Below, piece by piece: positions 53,564 through 64,000 of a DNA stretch of 64,000 nt. Every line of letters begins with the position of its first letter. Within the stretch, counting starts at the first letter, position 1. Below the pieces are notes generated by a model, which did no database searches, was not told the origin of the DNA, and saw only the letters and a program-made list of their open reading frames with translations. The DNA comes from Rotaria sp. Silwood1 (lineage: Eukaryota > Rotifera > Eurotatoria > Philodinida > Philodinidae). The stretch is from the NCBI GenBank assembly GCA_905250075.1, contig CAJNOP010000001.1, forward strand, positions 1 to 64,000, read 5' to 3'. The position numbers and the translations under genes are program-made.

Positions 53564-55061
53564 TTTTTGTTTTTTATTTTTGTGTATAGAAGTCGTCATA
53601 CAGTGGGCGCTATAGTTTTTCTTTTCTCGTTTTTCTTCTACTTTGATGTAGCCTTTAGATATATGATCATCTATTTGCTGATTGTACATTTTATGTATAC
53701 GTATATATATGTATACATATATATATATATATATATTTCTTTTTTTTCTTTTTTTTTCTTGTTGTTTATACGAGACAGACTACTAGAAAAGCAAGAAACT
53801 TGACTACAAAAAAAAAAACCGAATATATTAAACATGCAAAAATTAAATTATTATCTCAATTTTATTTTTCATGGTTTACTGTTGTTTATATAACGACAAA
53901 AGTTCAGTTTTATTAAATTCGATTTTTTGTTTCTCGTGATGATCTAATTCATTTGTATTTAAATGAAACTTAAAAATTTAATGTATGTTTCATTCCAATA
54001 CTAAGAAAGTTTTGTATAATAAAAAACAAAAAAAAAACAAAAGTACAAAGAAAAAGAAAAGTTGAAGAAAAATATTATAAAATGAGAGAGGGAGAAAGAT
54101 TTTTGTAACTTCTTATTATTTAATATGTTCATACACTTTTAAGAAAATAATTGGTTTGATTTAAATCTTGTTTTTATTATCTGTTGTCGTTTAGAACTAA
54201 GAAAAATATTCTAAACAATTTTACTTGTACATGTGTACGATATTTTGTTAGAGTTATCAGACCTCAAATTGCTTTATTAAAATTACTATTTAAGGTAAAA
54301 ACAAGAAAATATGAATCATTTTATAGGCAAACCAGTAATATTAAATAGTATTTATATTAGTTATTGATGACATATGATTATTATAGAATAAGTCATGGTT
54401 AAACTTTTAGTGTATATTTATAATGATAATAATATATATTTAATCTTTTGAAAAGATCGACATTAAAAAATTATATAACATTCGAACGTGATTCGCTTTA
54501 GTATTTTCATCTTATAATCATTTGTAAGCATTAACATAAGAAAGAAATTTTGCTATGTAAATTTGTTGATTAACATTTATTTTCGTCATATTTAAATGAA
54601 GCTTTTCTGTTTTTTGTCAAATCTTGAATAAGATTTAATCGAGTTTTTTTGTTCATCAATCGTTCATTTTACTTTGCATGACTCACAGCCATTGAAATGA
54701 AAAGAATAAAAATGATTAATGTAATAATAAATTAATGAATAATTAAATCTTTAGATACTGGTTAATGCAAATATTAAATTTCATAAGAAAATACAAGAAA
54801 TCAACATGAATCATGTAGTCGATTATTAAAAATACTATCTAAGAATATAAGCTTAGTTGTAGAAACAATATATTTGAAAAGAAAAAACTTGTGTTTTATA
54901 AGATTGAACATAAAGGTATGTTGACTACTGTTACAATAATTTTTAAAAACTGAAGGATTCAAACTGATAAACAGCGCTTATTATTCATTCAATTGTGTTT
55001 TATTTCAAGAACAGAAAAAAAGTAAAAGTAATTAAAACTAAAAAAAACTGATATTAATTGT
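53564..55061. other. Intergenic, convergent 3' ends
   Basis: The zinc-finger and actin genes point toward each other here. A (TA) microsatellite lies at about 53700-53737. The rest is AT-rich with multiple AATAAA-like words serving either 3' end; nothing else is recognised. Confidence 0.5.
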
Positions 55062-56375
<1,314 letters not shown>

Positions 56376-56745
56376 TTTAGTTGAAATTATTTTAAAAACG
56401 AAACTATAATAATATCAATTTGAATATTAGTTTTTCTTTGCATATAGCCTAGTAAAATGATTAGTATCTAACCTTTTGCGGTATTCAATATATTCTTACC
56501 TATCTATTCTATGGATTGACTCATTGAAATACGAATTGTATCATTCTGCTTTTTGATAACAGGTAAAAACAGATATTAAAGAATACCAAAAAAGGAAAGT
56601 GTTTTTTTGTTATACATTCAAGGTTGCATTGATGCCACAGATGATGAATTAATTTATTTAGTTTTTTTTTCTTTCTTGTGTTAATATTGAATATATAATG
56701 TAGAAAATATTTTGATTCATAATCATAATATTCAATTAAAACAAA
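56376..56745. promoter_or_regulatory. Bidirectional upstream region, actin (-) and EF-hand gene (+)
   Basis: The 370 bp between two divergent start codons must contain both promoters unless 5' UTR introns extend it. It is uniformly AT-rich. No CArG box, as found upstream of many actin genes, could be picked out. Confidence 0.35.
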
Positions 56746-58680
56746 ATGGGTCAGAAAAAAAGTCGATATTCAACAGCACCTTCACTTGAAGAAGGTGTTA
56801 TTCGTCGCATAATAAGAGCAACATCATTTCTACCTGATGAAATACAATATTTTTATTATGATTTTCTTAAATATACGCCAACTGGTTATTTAACATTAGG
56901 TGATTTTGAAAAATTTTATCAAACTTTATTTCGTAATGGTGCATCAGAAAAATTTGCTAAATATGCTTTTAATGCCTATGATACAAATCATGATGATATT
57001 GTTGATTTTGAAGAATTTATTAAAGGTTTATATTATACAACTAAAGCATCACCAAATGAAAAAATTCGATGGGCATTTGATTTATGTGATCAAGGTAATT
57101 ATAAAATATGATTTGTAAACAATAATTTTCATGACAAAATTTTGCTTCAAGTTTAATATAAATAAAAATTAAATGATTGATTCGTAAGAATAAAAAAAAA
57201 ATAATTAAGACGTACTTCATTAAATAAAGTTCCCAAAAGAAATAATAAAATATAAGATTAACTTGTTCATCGATTAATAGTAAATTGAATACGTCATTGA
57301 TAATATTATCAAATAGAATTAAGATATTCATTTCGCTTGAGTTAACAAGTTTTATTTTTTTGCGAACATGACAAAAGTTTGTTACGAAGTTCAAATTAGA
57401 TCATAAACGAAACCCTTAGGAATATATCTCATTTAGAATATGGCAATAAGAATCTAGTTAATAGATTTTGAACAATATTCTTAGAGAATTAAATATTCTT
57501 TAGAATAAATAGCTTGTAGATAATGCATATTAAAGGAAAATCATTGATCAATATAATTGAATTATAATACAGATCGATGCTTATTTTATAAAGAATTGTA
57601 TGTCTTTTTCATTCATTATCAATCATCGGAACATTTTATAGTTTCTATTCATCAACTCTTAAACAATCATTAATATTTTTCTCTTGTTTTATTATGATTA
57701 TTCGTAAAATTTGTTGATTTTTTTTTCTCAAAACTATCAACTTTCTAATCAAAATTTAACATATAGAATGTTTCAAAAGTAACCTGGAAGTCTTTGATTG
57801 AAAACAACATAGAATCGAGAGTTACAGTTTTTATCATTCGAAAGAACCTTTATTACTGCATAATTCCTTGCATTATTCAAAAATGTTGTTTGATAACTGA
57901 ATAGTGAATCAATAGGGCTTCAAGAAAATACAAATATGACTATGAATGATAATACAGAAGTTTAATTCGAAGCCATGCGCTCGATCTGTATACACTCGAA
58001 AAATTTTTATGGTGATCTGTTTAAAAATTATAGATGCAACACTAGACAATGAACATATGAATATGGATCGTAAGTACATGAATCTAACTTACTTCTTACA
58101 ATTAAACTTCTGTATTAACTTCATAGAACTATTAAGAAGCTCACTGACTGATACAACGATATTGTTTAATGATAAATATAATCTTGCAATGATACGTATA
58201 TTCGATGAAAGTCTACAAATCTCTATCTTTTATTATTTGCAATCAAAAACTGTCGAATGACTTATGAACCATCTTATAGATTTTCATAATTTGATTTTGT
58301 TTTCAGACGGTGATCATCAACTTGATATAATCGAACTTGAAAATATAATTCAAGCATTGTACGAATTATCTGATGCTGATATGGCACGAATTGAAACATA
58401 TGATGAGGCGATAGTACGAGTTAAACAATTACTTTTAACAAATCAAGATAATAATAAAAATGATGAACTTCTTGATTCAATAACAAAAAGTGAATTTATT
58501 GATATTGTTCAAAGTGATTCGACAATTATGAAATTAATTGATTGTCGACCGAATTTCAATAAACGTACAAGTAAATTTGAAAATTCAACACATTTATTTA
58601 AGAAACAATTGAAATTCAAATCTTCAAGAGGTAAATCATATTCAGATTCAACATTAGCAGCAAAAAAACGATATGACTAA
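56746..58680 (+). CDS. Neuronal calcium sensor-like EF-hand protein
   Basis: Two exons (56746-57094, 58307-58680) give 240 residues. MGQKKSRYS fits an N-myristoylation site (Gly2, Ser7 region). The NCS layout follows: EF1 is degenerate (TPTGYLTLGDFE), EF2 canonical (DTNHDDIVDFEE), then EKIRWAFDLCDQ as in NCS proteins. EF3 is canonical (DQDGDHQLDIIE) and is split by the intron inside the loop. EF4, usually Ca2+-binding in NCS-1, lacks acidic loop positions (NQDNNKNDELLDSITKSEF). The C-terminus is about 45 residues longer than in NCS proteins and very basic and Ser-rich (KFKSSRGKSYSDSTLAAKKR). It is probably a membrane-switching Ca2+ sensor with two working sites. The 1.2-kb intron carries a mariner-like end. 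Confidence 0.85.
57773..57830. repeat. Lone mariner-like inverted-repeat end in the EF-hand gene intron
   Basis: TA followed by GAATGTTTCAAAAGTAACCT resembles the ends of the element at 36055-36832 (GAGTGATTCAAAAGTTCTC) and general mariner termini. No matching inverse end was found in the rest of the intron, so this is a solo or truncated copy. The intron also has a short open frame at 57946-58260 without transposase motifs. Confidence 0.35.
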
Positions 58681-58742
58681 ATAATGATTAAAATAAAGAC
58701 ATTGTTTTCTTTTTCTTTTTCTTTTTCTTTTCTGTTTGATTT

Positions 58743-59504
58743 TTAAAACATGGTTAATAAAGCAAAAACGCCATAAAATAAAGCACATGGATATGCAACA
58801 AGTAATTGTTGTCCAATCATAGCTAATGATGCAGTAAAAAGTTTTGATGCTGATATTGAACACCAAATAATAAATATTATTGCAATTATCATATTAATAA
58901 AACCATTCAATTTCAATAAAAATGATGAAAATGATAGAATAACCATTGGTAAAAGACAATAACCAAGTACACTTGTTACAAATAAACCAGAACATGGTTT
59001 ATCTGGTGATGCCATTAAATTTAATAAACCATACATACCAACATTACCTAATGTAACAATACCATAAACATAGCCAAAATGTATTTTACCTAATAATAAA
59101 AGACTACATGCAAATGCAAGACAAAATACAAGTGGACCAGCAAGATCAACATCATCAAGAATTGATAAATCTGGTGTTGTAAATGGATTTAAAACGGATT
59201 TTGTTTTTTTAAATATATGATCAAAATTAATACCTAATTCTTCTAATAATGGTGGTTCATCATATACATCATCATTTTGATTTGAAGTAGCTGTTGATCG
59301 CATATAATCATTTGGACAATAAAAGTGATGATTATTTACTTGAGAATTAAAATTATATGGTGATGGTATAAAATTATCATTTGAATATTGAGCATATGGC
59401 TGAGAAAGAGAATAATTTTGTTGTTGAAAATCATAAGATATCGATCCTGTATATTGTTGATTACATGTAGAGGGAGAAAAAAAATCTTGAGAATTCCACT
59501 GCAT
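58743..59504 (-). CDS. YIPF5: YIPF5-like Yip1-family Golgi/ER membrane protein
   Basis: A single exon of 253 residues, the usual YIPF5 length. A Tyr/Gln/Asn-rich cytosolic N-terminus (about 80 residues) precedes the hallmark [72 protein letters not shown] and [20 protein letters not shown] cover five membrane spans and match human YIPF5 closely. YIPF5 acts with YIF1 and Rab/Ypt proteins in ER-Golgi transport. The lack of introns contrasts with its neighbours. It converges on the EF-hand gene with 62 bp between stops, so their 3' UTRs probably overlap. Confidence 0.94.
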   Translation of the reverse strand: MQWNSQDFFSPSTCNQQYTGSISYDFQQQNYSLSQPYAQYSNDNFIPSPYNFNSQVNNHHFYCPNDYMRSTATSNQNDDVYDEPPLLEELGINFDHIFKKTKSVLNPFTTPDLSILDDVDLAGPLVFCLAFACSLLLLGKIHFGYVYGIVTLGNVGMYGLLNLMASPDKPCSGLFVTSVLGYCLLPMVILSFSSFLLKLNGFINMIIAIIFIIWCSISASKLFTASLAMIGQQLLVAYPCALFYGVFALLTMF

Positions 59505-60436
59505 ATCTAGAATGGTAAGGAAAATACTATCGAGACTATTCCAAAATTATTATATCTGCCAAAAAAAGAACAATCGTCTAGATCACATGTATGTCGCACA
59601 AGTATTTTTCAGTTCAACAAATATGTATACCTTTCATTGGGCGTTGATTGTTTGTTTTGAATAAACTCTTAGCATAGACATATGCCTTTGTTTGTGTCAG
59701 AACTATTGAAAGAAGGGAAAATACTCATATCTTTCAGCTACCTTACGATATCAAGGACTGTCTAGCGGCGAATACAATGGCCTGATATATTTCCTACAAC
59801 TATGACTAGTTGTAGTTCTGGACAGAAAGTCAATTTGACGCATAAGTGTTGCGCTCAACTGCTTGAACTCCGCATGCTATCAGATGAGTGATATGAGACA
59901 AATAGCCGTTTGTGATTTGTCCAAGTCTATTCTATGGCTGGTTGTATTGAGATTTAAAGATAGTATCTTCTGAACACGTGTTAAACAACCTAAGCATTCA
60001 TTCATAACAGCTCGATAACGAACCATTTTGCTCATACATTGAAACATTTTTATATATAAAATTCCGACAAATGAAATTTATATTCGTGTCATCATGACAT
60101 ATATTCGCACGTTGCTGAACGGCATTCTGTTTAATGCCTATTCATATATATATATAGCCTGTATGACTAGTTTAGAACAATAATTAAGACTACATTATTT
60201 GAATAGAACTTCAAACGTTCCAATATTATATTTTTGTGATATAGAAATCTTCTTTTTTTATGATATTGTTCTTCAAAAGAAAAAAAATGCTTGATACAAT
60301 AATGGATAGCTTCGGAAACATATTGCTTCGCAGTTTCCGAATGATGTTTGACTGATATCGAGGTTTTATGAAAAAGCAAGGATGCGAAAAAAAAAACAGC
60401 ATAACAAATCAAAAACAAAACGAAGAACAATTGAGC
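59505..60436. other. Upstream region of YIPF5, with SINE-like copy and a stem-loop
   Basis: Apart from the SINE-like repeat (listed separately), a perfect 9-bp stem TTCGGAAAC/GTTTCCGAA with a 13-base loop lies at 60311-60341, about 100 bp past the OLA1 stop. No gene is recognised. The YIPF5 promoter should be at the left edge and the OLA1 3' end at the right edge. Confidence 0.45.
59755..59885 (-). repeat. SINE-like repeat, copy 2
   Basis: On the minus strand it reads GCGGAGTTCAAGCAGTTGAGC, matching the D-arm-like head of copy 1 (GAGAGCTCAAGCAATTGAGC). It continues through CTTTCTGTCCAGAACTACAA, CTAGTCATAGTTGTAGG and CAGGCCATTGTATTCGCCG in the same order as copy 1. Identity is about 70% by eye over 130 bp. 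No A-rich tail or flanking duplication was identified. Confidence 0.4.
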
Positions 60437-63034
60437 CTATTTCTTTGATGCGTTCAAGCCACCTCCAGTATTTGCTTTAAAATAAATAATATCACCATCC
60501 TCAACAATATAATTTTTTCCTTGTTGTCGATATTTTCCTTCAGCCTAAAAATAATTTAAATATAAATTTTATATGATTAATCAAATTTGTTGTTTTGTTA
60601 TTGTTTTTATTCTTCTACATACTTTAACAGCATTTTCATTTCCAAATTCTTTAAAATCATCATATTTCATAACTTCAGCCATAATAAAACCTTTTTCAAA
60701 ATCTGTATGAATACGTCCAGCAGCATGTGGAGCTTTTGTTCCAACTTGTATTGTCCATGCTTTAACTTCATCTTTTCCACATGTAAAAAAATAACATAAT
60801 TGTAATGCTCGATAACCAGCAAGAATAATTTTTTCCAAAGAACTAAATTAGTTTCGCATAAGATATAACAAAAACAAAAATGAATTCAGTCAAAAAAAAA
60901 CTAATTTACCTTGGTGCTCCTGTTTCTTTAATAATTTTTTCACTTTCATCATGTGGTAAATCAACCAAACGATATTCATAATTAGCACTAAACGGTATTA
61001 CAGTCGCACCTGGATCATGTTCGTCAATCCATTGTTTAACTTTACCTAACCATTTATTTTTTTTCTTAATATAATCTTCTTCTGACATATTTAATAAATA
61101 AACCATTGGTTTTGATGTATTAAATAAATGTTTATTAAGTACTTCAATTTCTTTTTCATTCCAATCATTGAAACGAAGACTACCTCTTTCTTCATTTAAC
61201 AGATGTAATACTTTATTTATTGTTTCCTATTTAAAGAAAAAATCAAGAATTTAAGTTATGAAATATGAATTTAAAAATAAAAACAAAATTTCAATCTTAC
61301 ATGATCAAGTTTTAATGTTTTATCATTTCCACGTACGACCTTTTTTTCTAAATCTTCACCAATCTTTTTAGCCATTTCAAGATCCTTTAATCTAAATTAA
61401 AACACAACTATAAAAGTGTTTTTTGTTTTGTATGAAACACGATTTAAATGCAATGTTGAAGTCAAAGGGTAAAAATTTGGACCTGTTTCTCCTCTCAGAC
61501 CGTGACAAATGCCTTACAAGAAAACCTTTTCATGTGTTCTCTTTCGATTTCAGCAACTTGTTGTCTATTGACATTTGATTAAGCCATCAAATTTTTAATG
61601 TCTATTTTCTAGAAATTATAAACATTTGAAAAACTTCTATTTTGGTATTTTGAATCTCAAATTTTGCCCATATAGGGGACTCAACTAGATTAGCTTCCTT
61701 AGAAACATTTATGTAGTATACAAGAATCACTGACAAGGGTCTACATCTTGAAAACCTCATATCTCAAAGAGACGTTAATCAAAGCTTCTGTTTTTTTGTT
61801 TTATGAACGCTAGTTGAATTTAGCTCGCTATATAAAGAAAATGTCAGGTTAAAACTGGAAAATACGAGTTTTCCTAAAATCTAGAGCCTCTAGAAAATAA
61901 ACGAATTAAAAATTCGATATCTCAGTCAAAACTCAACAGAGACTAAAATTCTTTTAGAGTTTTTACTAGGACACTATGTATTATCTATAGGAAAACGAAA
62001 AAGAATATTGGATGAAATTCTCTCCATAGTAACGTCTTTCCTCTTGATCACAGACCGTGACAGACATCATTAATATACGATCGATAATAGTCTATCAATA
62101 ATGTCCCGTTATAATTTATGAACTACTTCCCTATTGCATGTCTCTTGGAGGATTAAGTGAAAGAGTGGTGAAGAAATGTGTTCCAAAATAATCTTCTTGT
62201 GATTGGCAACGATAGGTATATCGTGTTTCACATTTCAATCTTACAGGGATTGTAATAACAATTGTCTTTTCTTGTTCTCTTTTAAATTTACTAACCTTAA
62301 TTCATCATGAATGATTTCTATATCACGTATTGGATCAACATTTCCTTCGACATGAGCTATATCAACTTCATCAAAAAGTCGCACCATATGAAATATGCCA
62401 TCACATGCTTTTATATGTGAAAGAAATGCATTACCAAGACCTAAGATAAACATTATATTTTAATCGAATAATTGAAAATTATTTCATACCTTGACCTTCA
62501 CTTGCACCTTTGACAAGACCAGCAATATCAACTACCTAAATTTAATTGAGATTTAAAATAATAAAAAAATAGACTAATGCTATTCTTTTTCTTTACATTG
62601 AGATATGCCGGTTGTTTACTAAGAAAAAAAAACGAAAAAAATATAATTAATTGAAGAAGTTTATATAGGAAATACCTTAATGGTTCATAATGTTGACATA
62701 GAAAATCAAAACGTGAATCCGGTACAGGTACTCGACCTAAAAAAAATGTTGTATAATTGATAACCAAAGTTAGCCATTTTTCTATTACTTTCATTTGGAT
62801 TGATCGTACAAAAAGGAAAATTTTCAGCAGGTACACTCGATTTGGTAAGAATATTAAAAAAAGTTGATTTTCTGAAAAAAAGAACAATTGAAATAAATAA
62901 ATATTATTGTCATAGAAAATTTTAATTGATATTAACCCTGCATTTGGTAAACCAACAATACCCATTTTAAGGTTAGTACCAACTCGACCAATCAATGGTT
63001 TTGGTTTAGCTTCTTCTTTCTTTTTTGGTGGCAT
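60437..63034 (-). CDS. OLA1: Obg-like ATPase 1 (OLA1/YchF family)
   Basis: Ten exons (62937-63034, 62789-62871, 62676-62736, 62597-62618, 62490-62535, 62296-62440, 61301-61391, 60910-61226, 60623-60842, 60437-60544) keep phase and give 396 residues, exactly the human OLA1 length. [20 protein letters not shown] opens the protein. The P-loop GLPNAGKST is rebuilt across the first intron. [39 protein letters not shown] (switch II) and [12 protein letters not shown]-type G4 (NMSE instead of NKxD) follow, the change that makes YchF proteins prefer ATP. A helical insert follows, then the TGS domain ([40 protein letters not shown]). It is cytosolic and ribosome-associated, with roles in translation and stress. 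It ends NASKK. The 0.9-kb intron 61392-62295 is the longest. Confidence 0.96.
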
Positions 63035-64000
63035 ATTTTCTACCTATGTTCTTATCTAAAAATAATAGAAAAATAAGTTATATAAAACACTTAGATGTTA
63101 AGCACAATTAAGCAAGTGATGGCATTGATTAACATGAAGAAGTGTTCTTGTGTTTAGTAATATTCACATATGGTTTTAGTAAGAAATATTGTTCAAAGTA
63201 TTCTTTTTTTTATTGGACAGGTTTTTGCTCTCAAGGTGACTTTAGAGAATATTCAAAAGCTGAACAAAATTTTTTTACTTGTAAACTAATCAAACCACAT
63301 TATTCTTTTTGTTTGTTGTCAATCAATAATAATAATGTATCTGTTGTGGTCAAAATTAAAATTCAGTCAAATTTAAAATTTGCCTAGTCAAAATTGAAAT
63401 TTTAATTTCGTCTAGGCAAAATTAAAATTCTAATTTTGTCCAATATGATCTCAGTCAAAATTAAAATTTGAATTTTGACCAGACAAAATTAAAATATTTC
63501 TGATGTACATAAAACGATAAAACTTTGATAACCAAGGATAACAAATAGTGGTGTAAGCAGGATTTTTGTATATGTTGGATCTCAGCTGCAACATGTAGCA
63601 AAAATTCAAAACGTTATAATTCCTGAGAGGATGCGTATTTTTAGATCAAATTCGATGTAGCTAGGGGAATCGCAAGGTCGAAAACATTGGGACAATTCAC
63701 GAATTTTTCGAAATTTTTCAAGTATTATTGAAACCTTCCAGCAGCTACCGGGACTTATTTTTTTGGAGATTATTCGGACTTTTCAATAAATCGTTAAGCA
63801 TTTTGGGATAAATCCCACGCTATTCCTTAATACATACAAGGTGAGAGTGAGAGTGTAGGATGCAGGGGAAGGTCTGAGTGTGGATGAGGGCACAGGTTTG
63901 AGTGTGGGTATGCTGAGATATTATCATAATTAATAAAAGCCATAGAGGGAATAAATTCTGAAAGAATAAATCCCGCTATAGCGTTTTGAGAGGAAAAAAT
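63035..64000. other. Right edge: AT-palindrome cluster and GT-rich stretch
   Basis: Upstream of OLA1. No gene recognised. Contains the AAAATTAAAATT cluster (listed separately) and a purine/GT-rich stretch at about 63840-63912 (GAGTGTGGG-like words). The last 200 bases contain two related words, GGGATAAATCCCACGCTATT and GAATAAATCCCGCTATAGCG, of unknown meaning. Confidence 0.4.
63345..63500. repeat. Cluster of direct and inverted AAAATTAAAATT words
   Basis: The word GTCAAAATTAAAATT appears several times in forward form and as its complement (AATTTTAATTTCGTC, AATTCTAATTTTGTC, AATTTGAATTTTGACC), separated by CTAGGC or CAGT-type spacers. The stretch can fold on itself at several registers. No terminal motif like CCCAGGTCGA was found at its edges. 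Confidence 0.55.

Noticed and set aside
57946-58260. Plus-strand 104-codon frame in the EF-hand gene intron, considered as a mariner transposase piece.
   Set aside because: No HTH or DDE-type motif could be found, and it lies between a lone mariner-like end and the acceptor site.
63840-63912. GT-rich GAGTGTGGG words that recall the TGTGGG telomere repeat reported for bdelloid rotifers.
   Set aside because: The words are irregular, not in tandem array, and the region lies next to an ordinary gene; the similar CA-rich stretch at 1455-1550 is equally irregular.

Overview
This is an AT-rich (clearly more than 65% A+T by eye) eukaryotic window with metazoan genes cut by many short GT-AG introns, mostly 50-70 bp with a few of 0.7-2 kb. 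Gene content (extended synaptotagmin, PHOX2-like paired-class homeobox, casein kinase 1 delta/epsilon, YIPF5, OLA1, actin, a neuronal-calcium-sensor-like protein) marks a bilaterian animal. Compact genes, tiny introns and decayed transposons suggest a small spiralian such as a bdelloid rotifer; that placement is inference. Exon structures below were built by hand by matching GT/AG sites to reading phase, and nearly all keep phase across the whole gene.

Layout. 1-1030 (+): 3' end of a probable ERG-type (KCNH) potassium channel. 1031-5440: gene-poor, with short elements bounded by CCCAGGTCGA/TCGACCTGGG. 5441-13795 (-): 21-exon extended synaptotagmin whose introns carry foldback elements and a SINE-like repeat. 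18280-22089 (-): disordered protein of unknown function. 23901-26476 (-): PHOX2-like homeobox gene. 28327-29187 (-): TLC-domain membrane protein. 30190-34440 (-): decayed Jockey/I-type LINE. 34782-36832: three short elements with inverted ends, one with a perfect 8-bp target-site duplication. 37593-38843 (-): conserved-looking unknown. 44322-48813 (-): casein kinase 1. 49337-53563 (+): C2H2 zinc-finger protein. 55062-56375 (-): divergent actin. 56746-58680 (+): NCS-like EF-hand protein. 58743-59504 (-): YIPF5. 60437-63034 (-): OLA1.

The genes do not form a pathway; this is ordinary housekeeping, signalling and developmental content. The casein kinase and zinc-finger genes, and the actin and EF-hand genes, diverge from short shared upstream regions. 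The EF-hand and YIPF5 genes converge with only about 60 bp between stop codons.

The most unusual material is non-coding: a group of small elements that share a 10-bp end motif but have unrelated interiors, each interior made of variants of one short palindromic word (CGTATACG in one, CCGGCCGGAA in another), plus an end-less AAAATTAAAATT cluster of similar build. A second item is a 587-bp inverted-repeat element with a perfect 8-bp duplication and a protein-like remnant inside.
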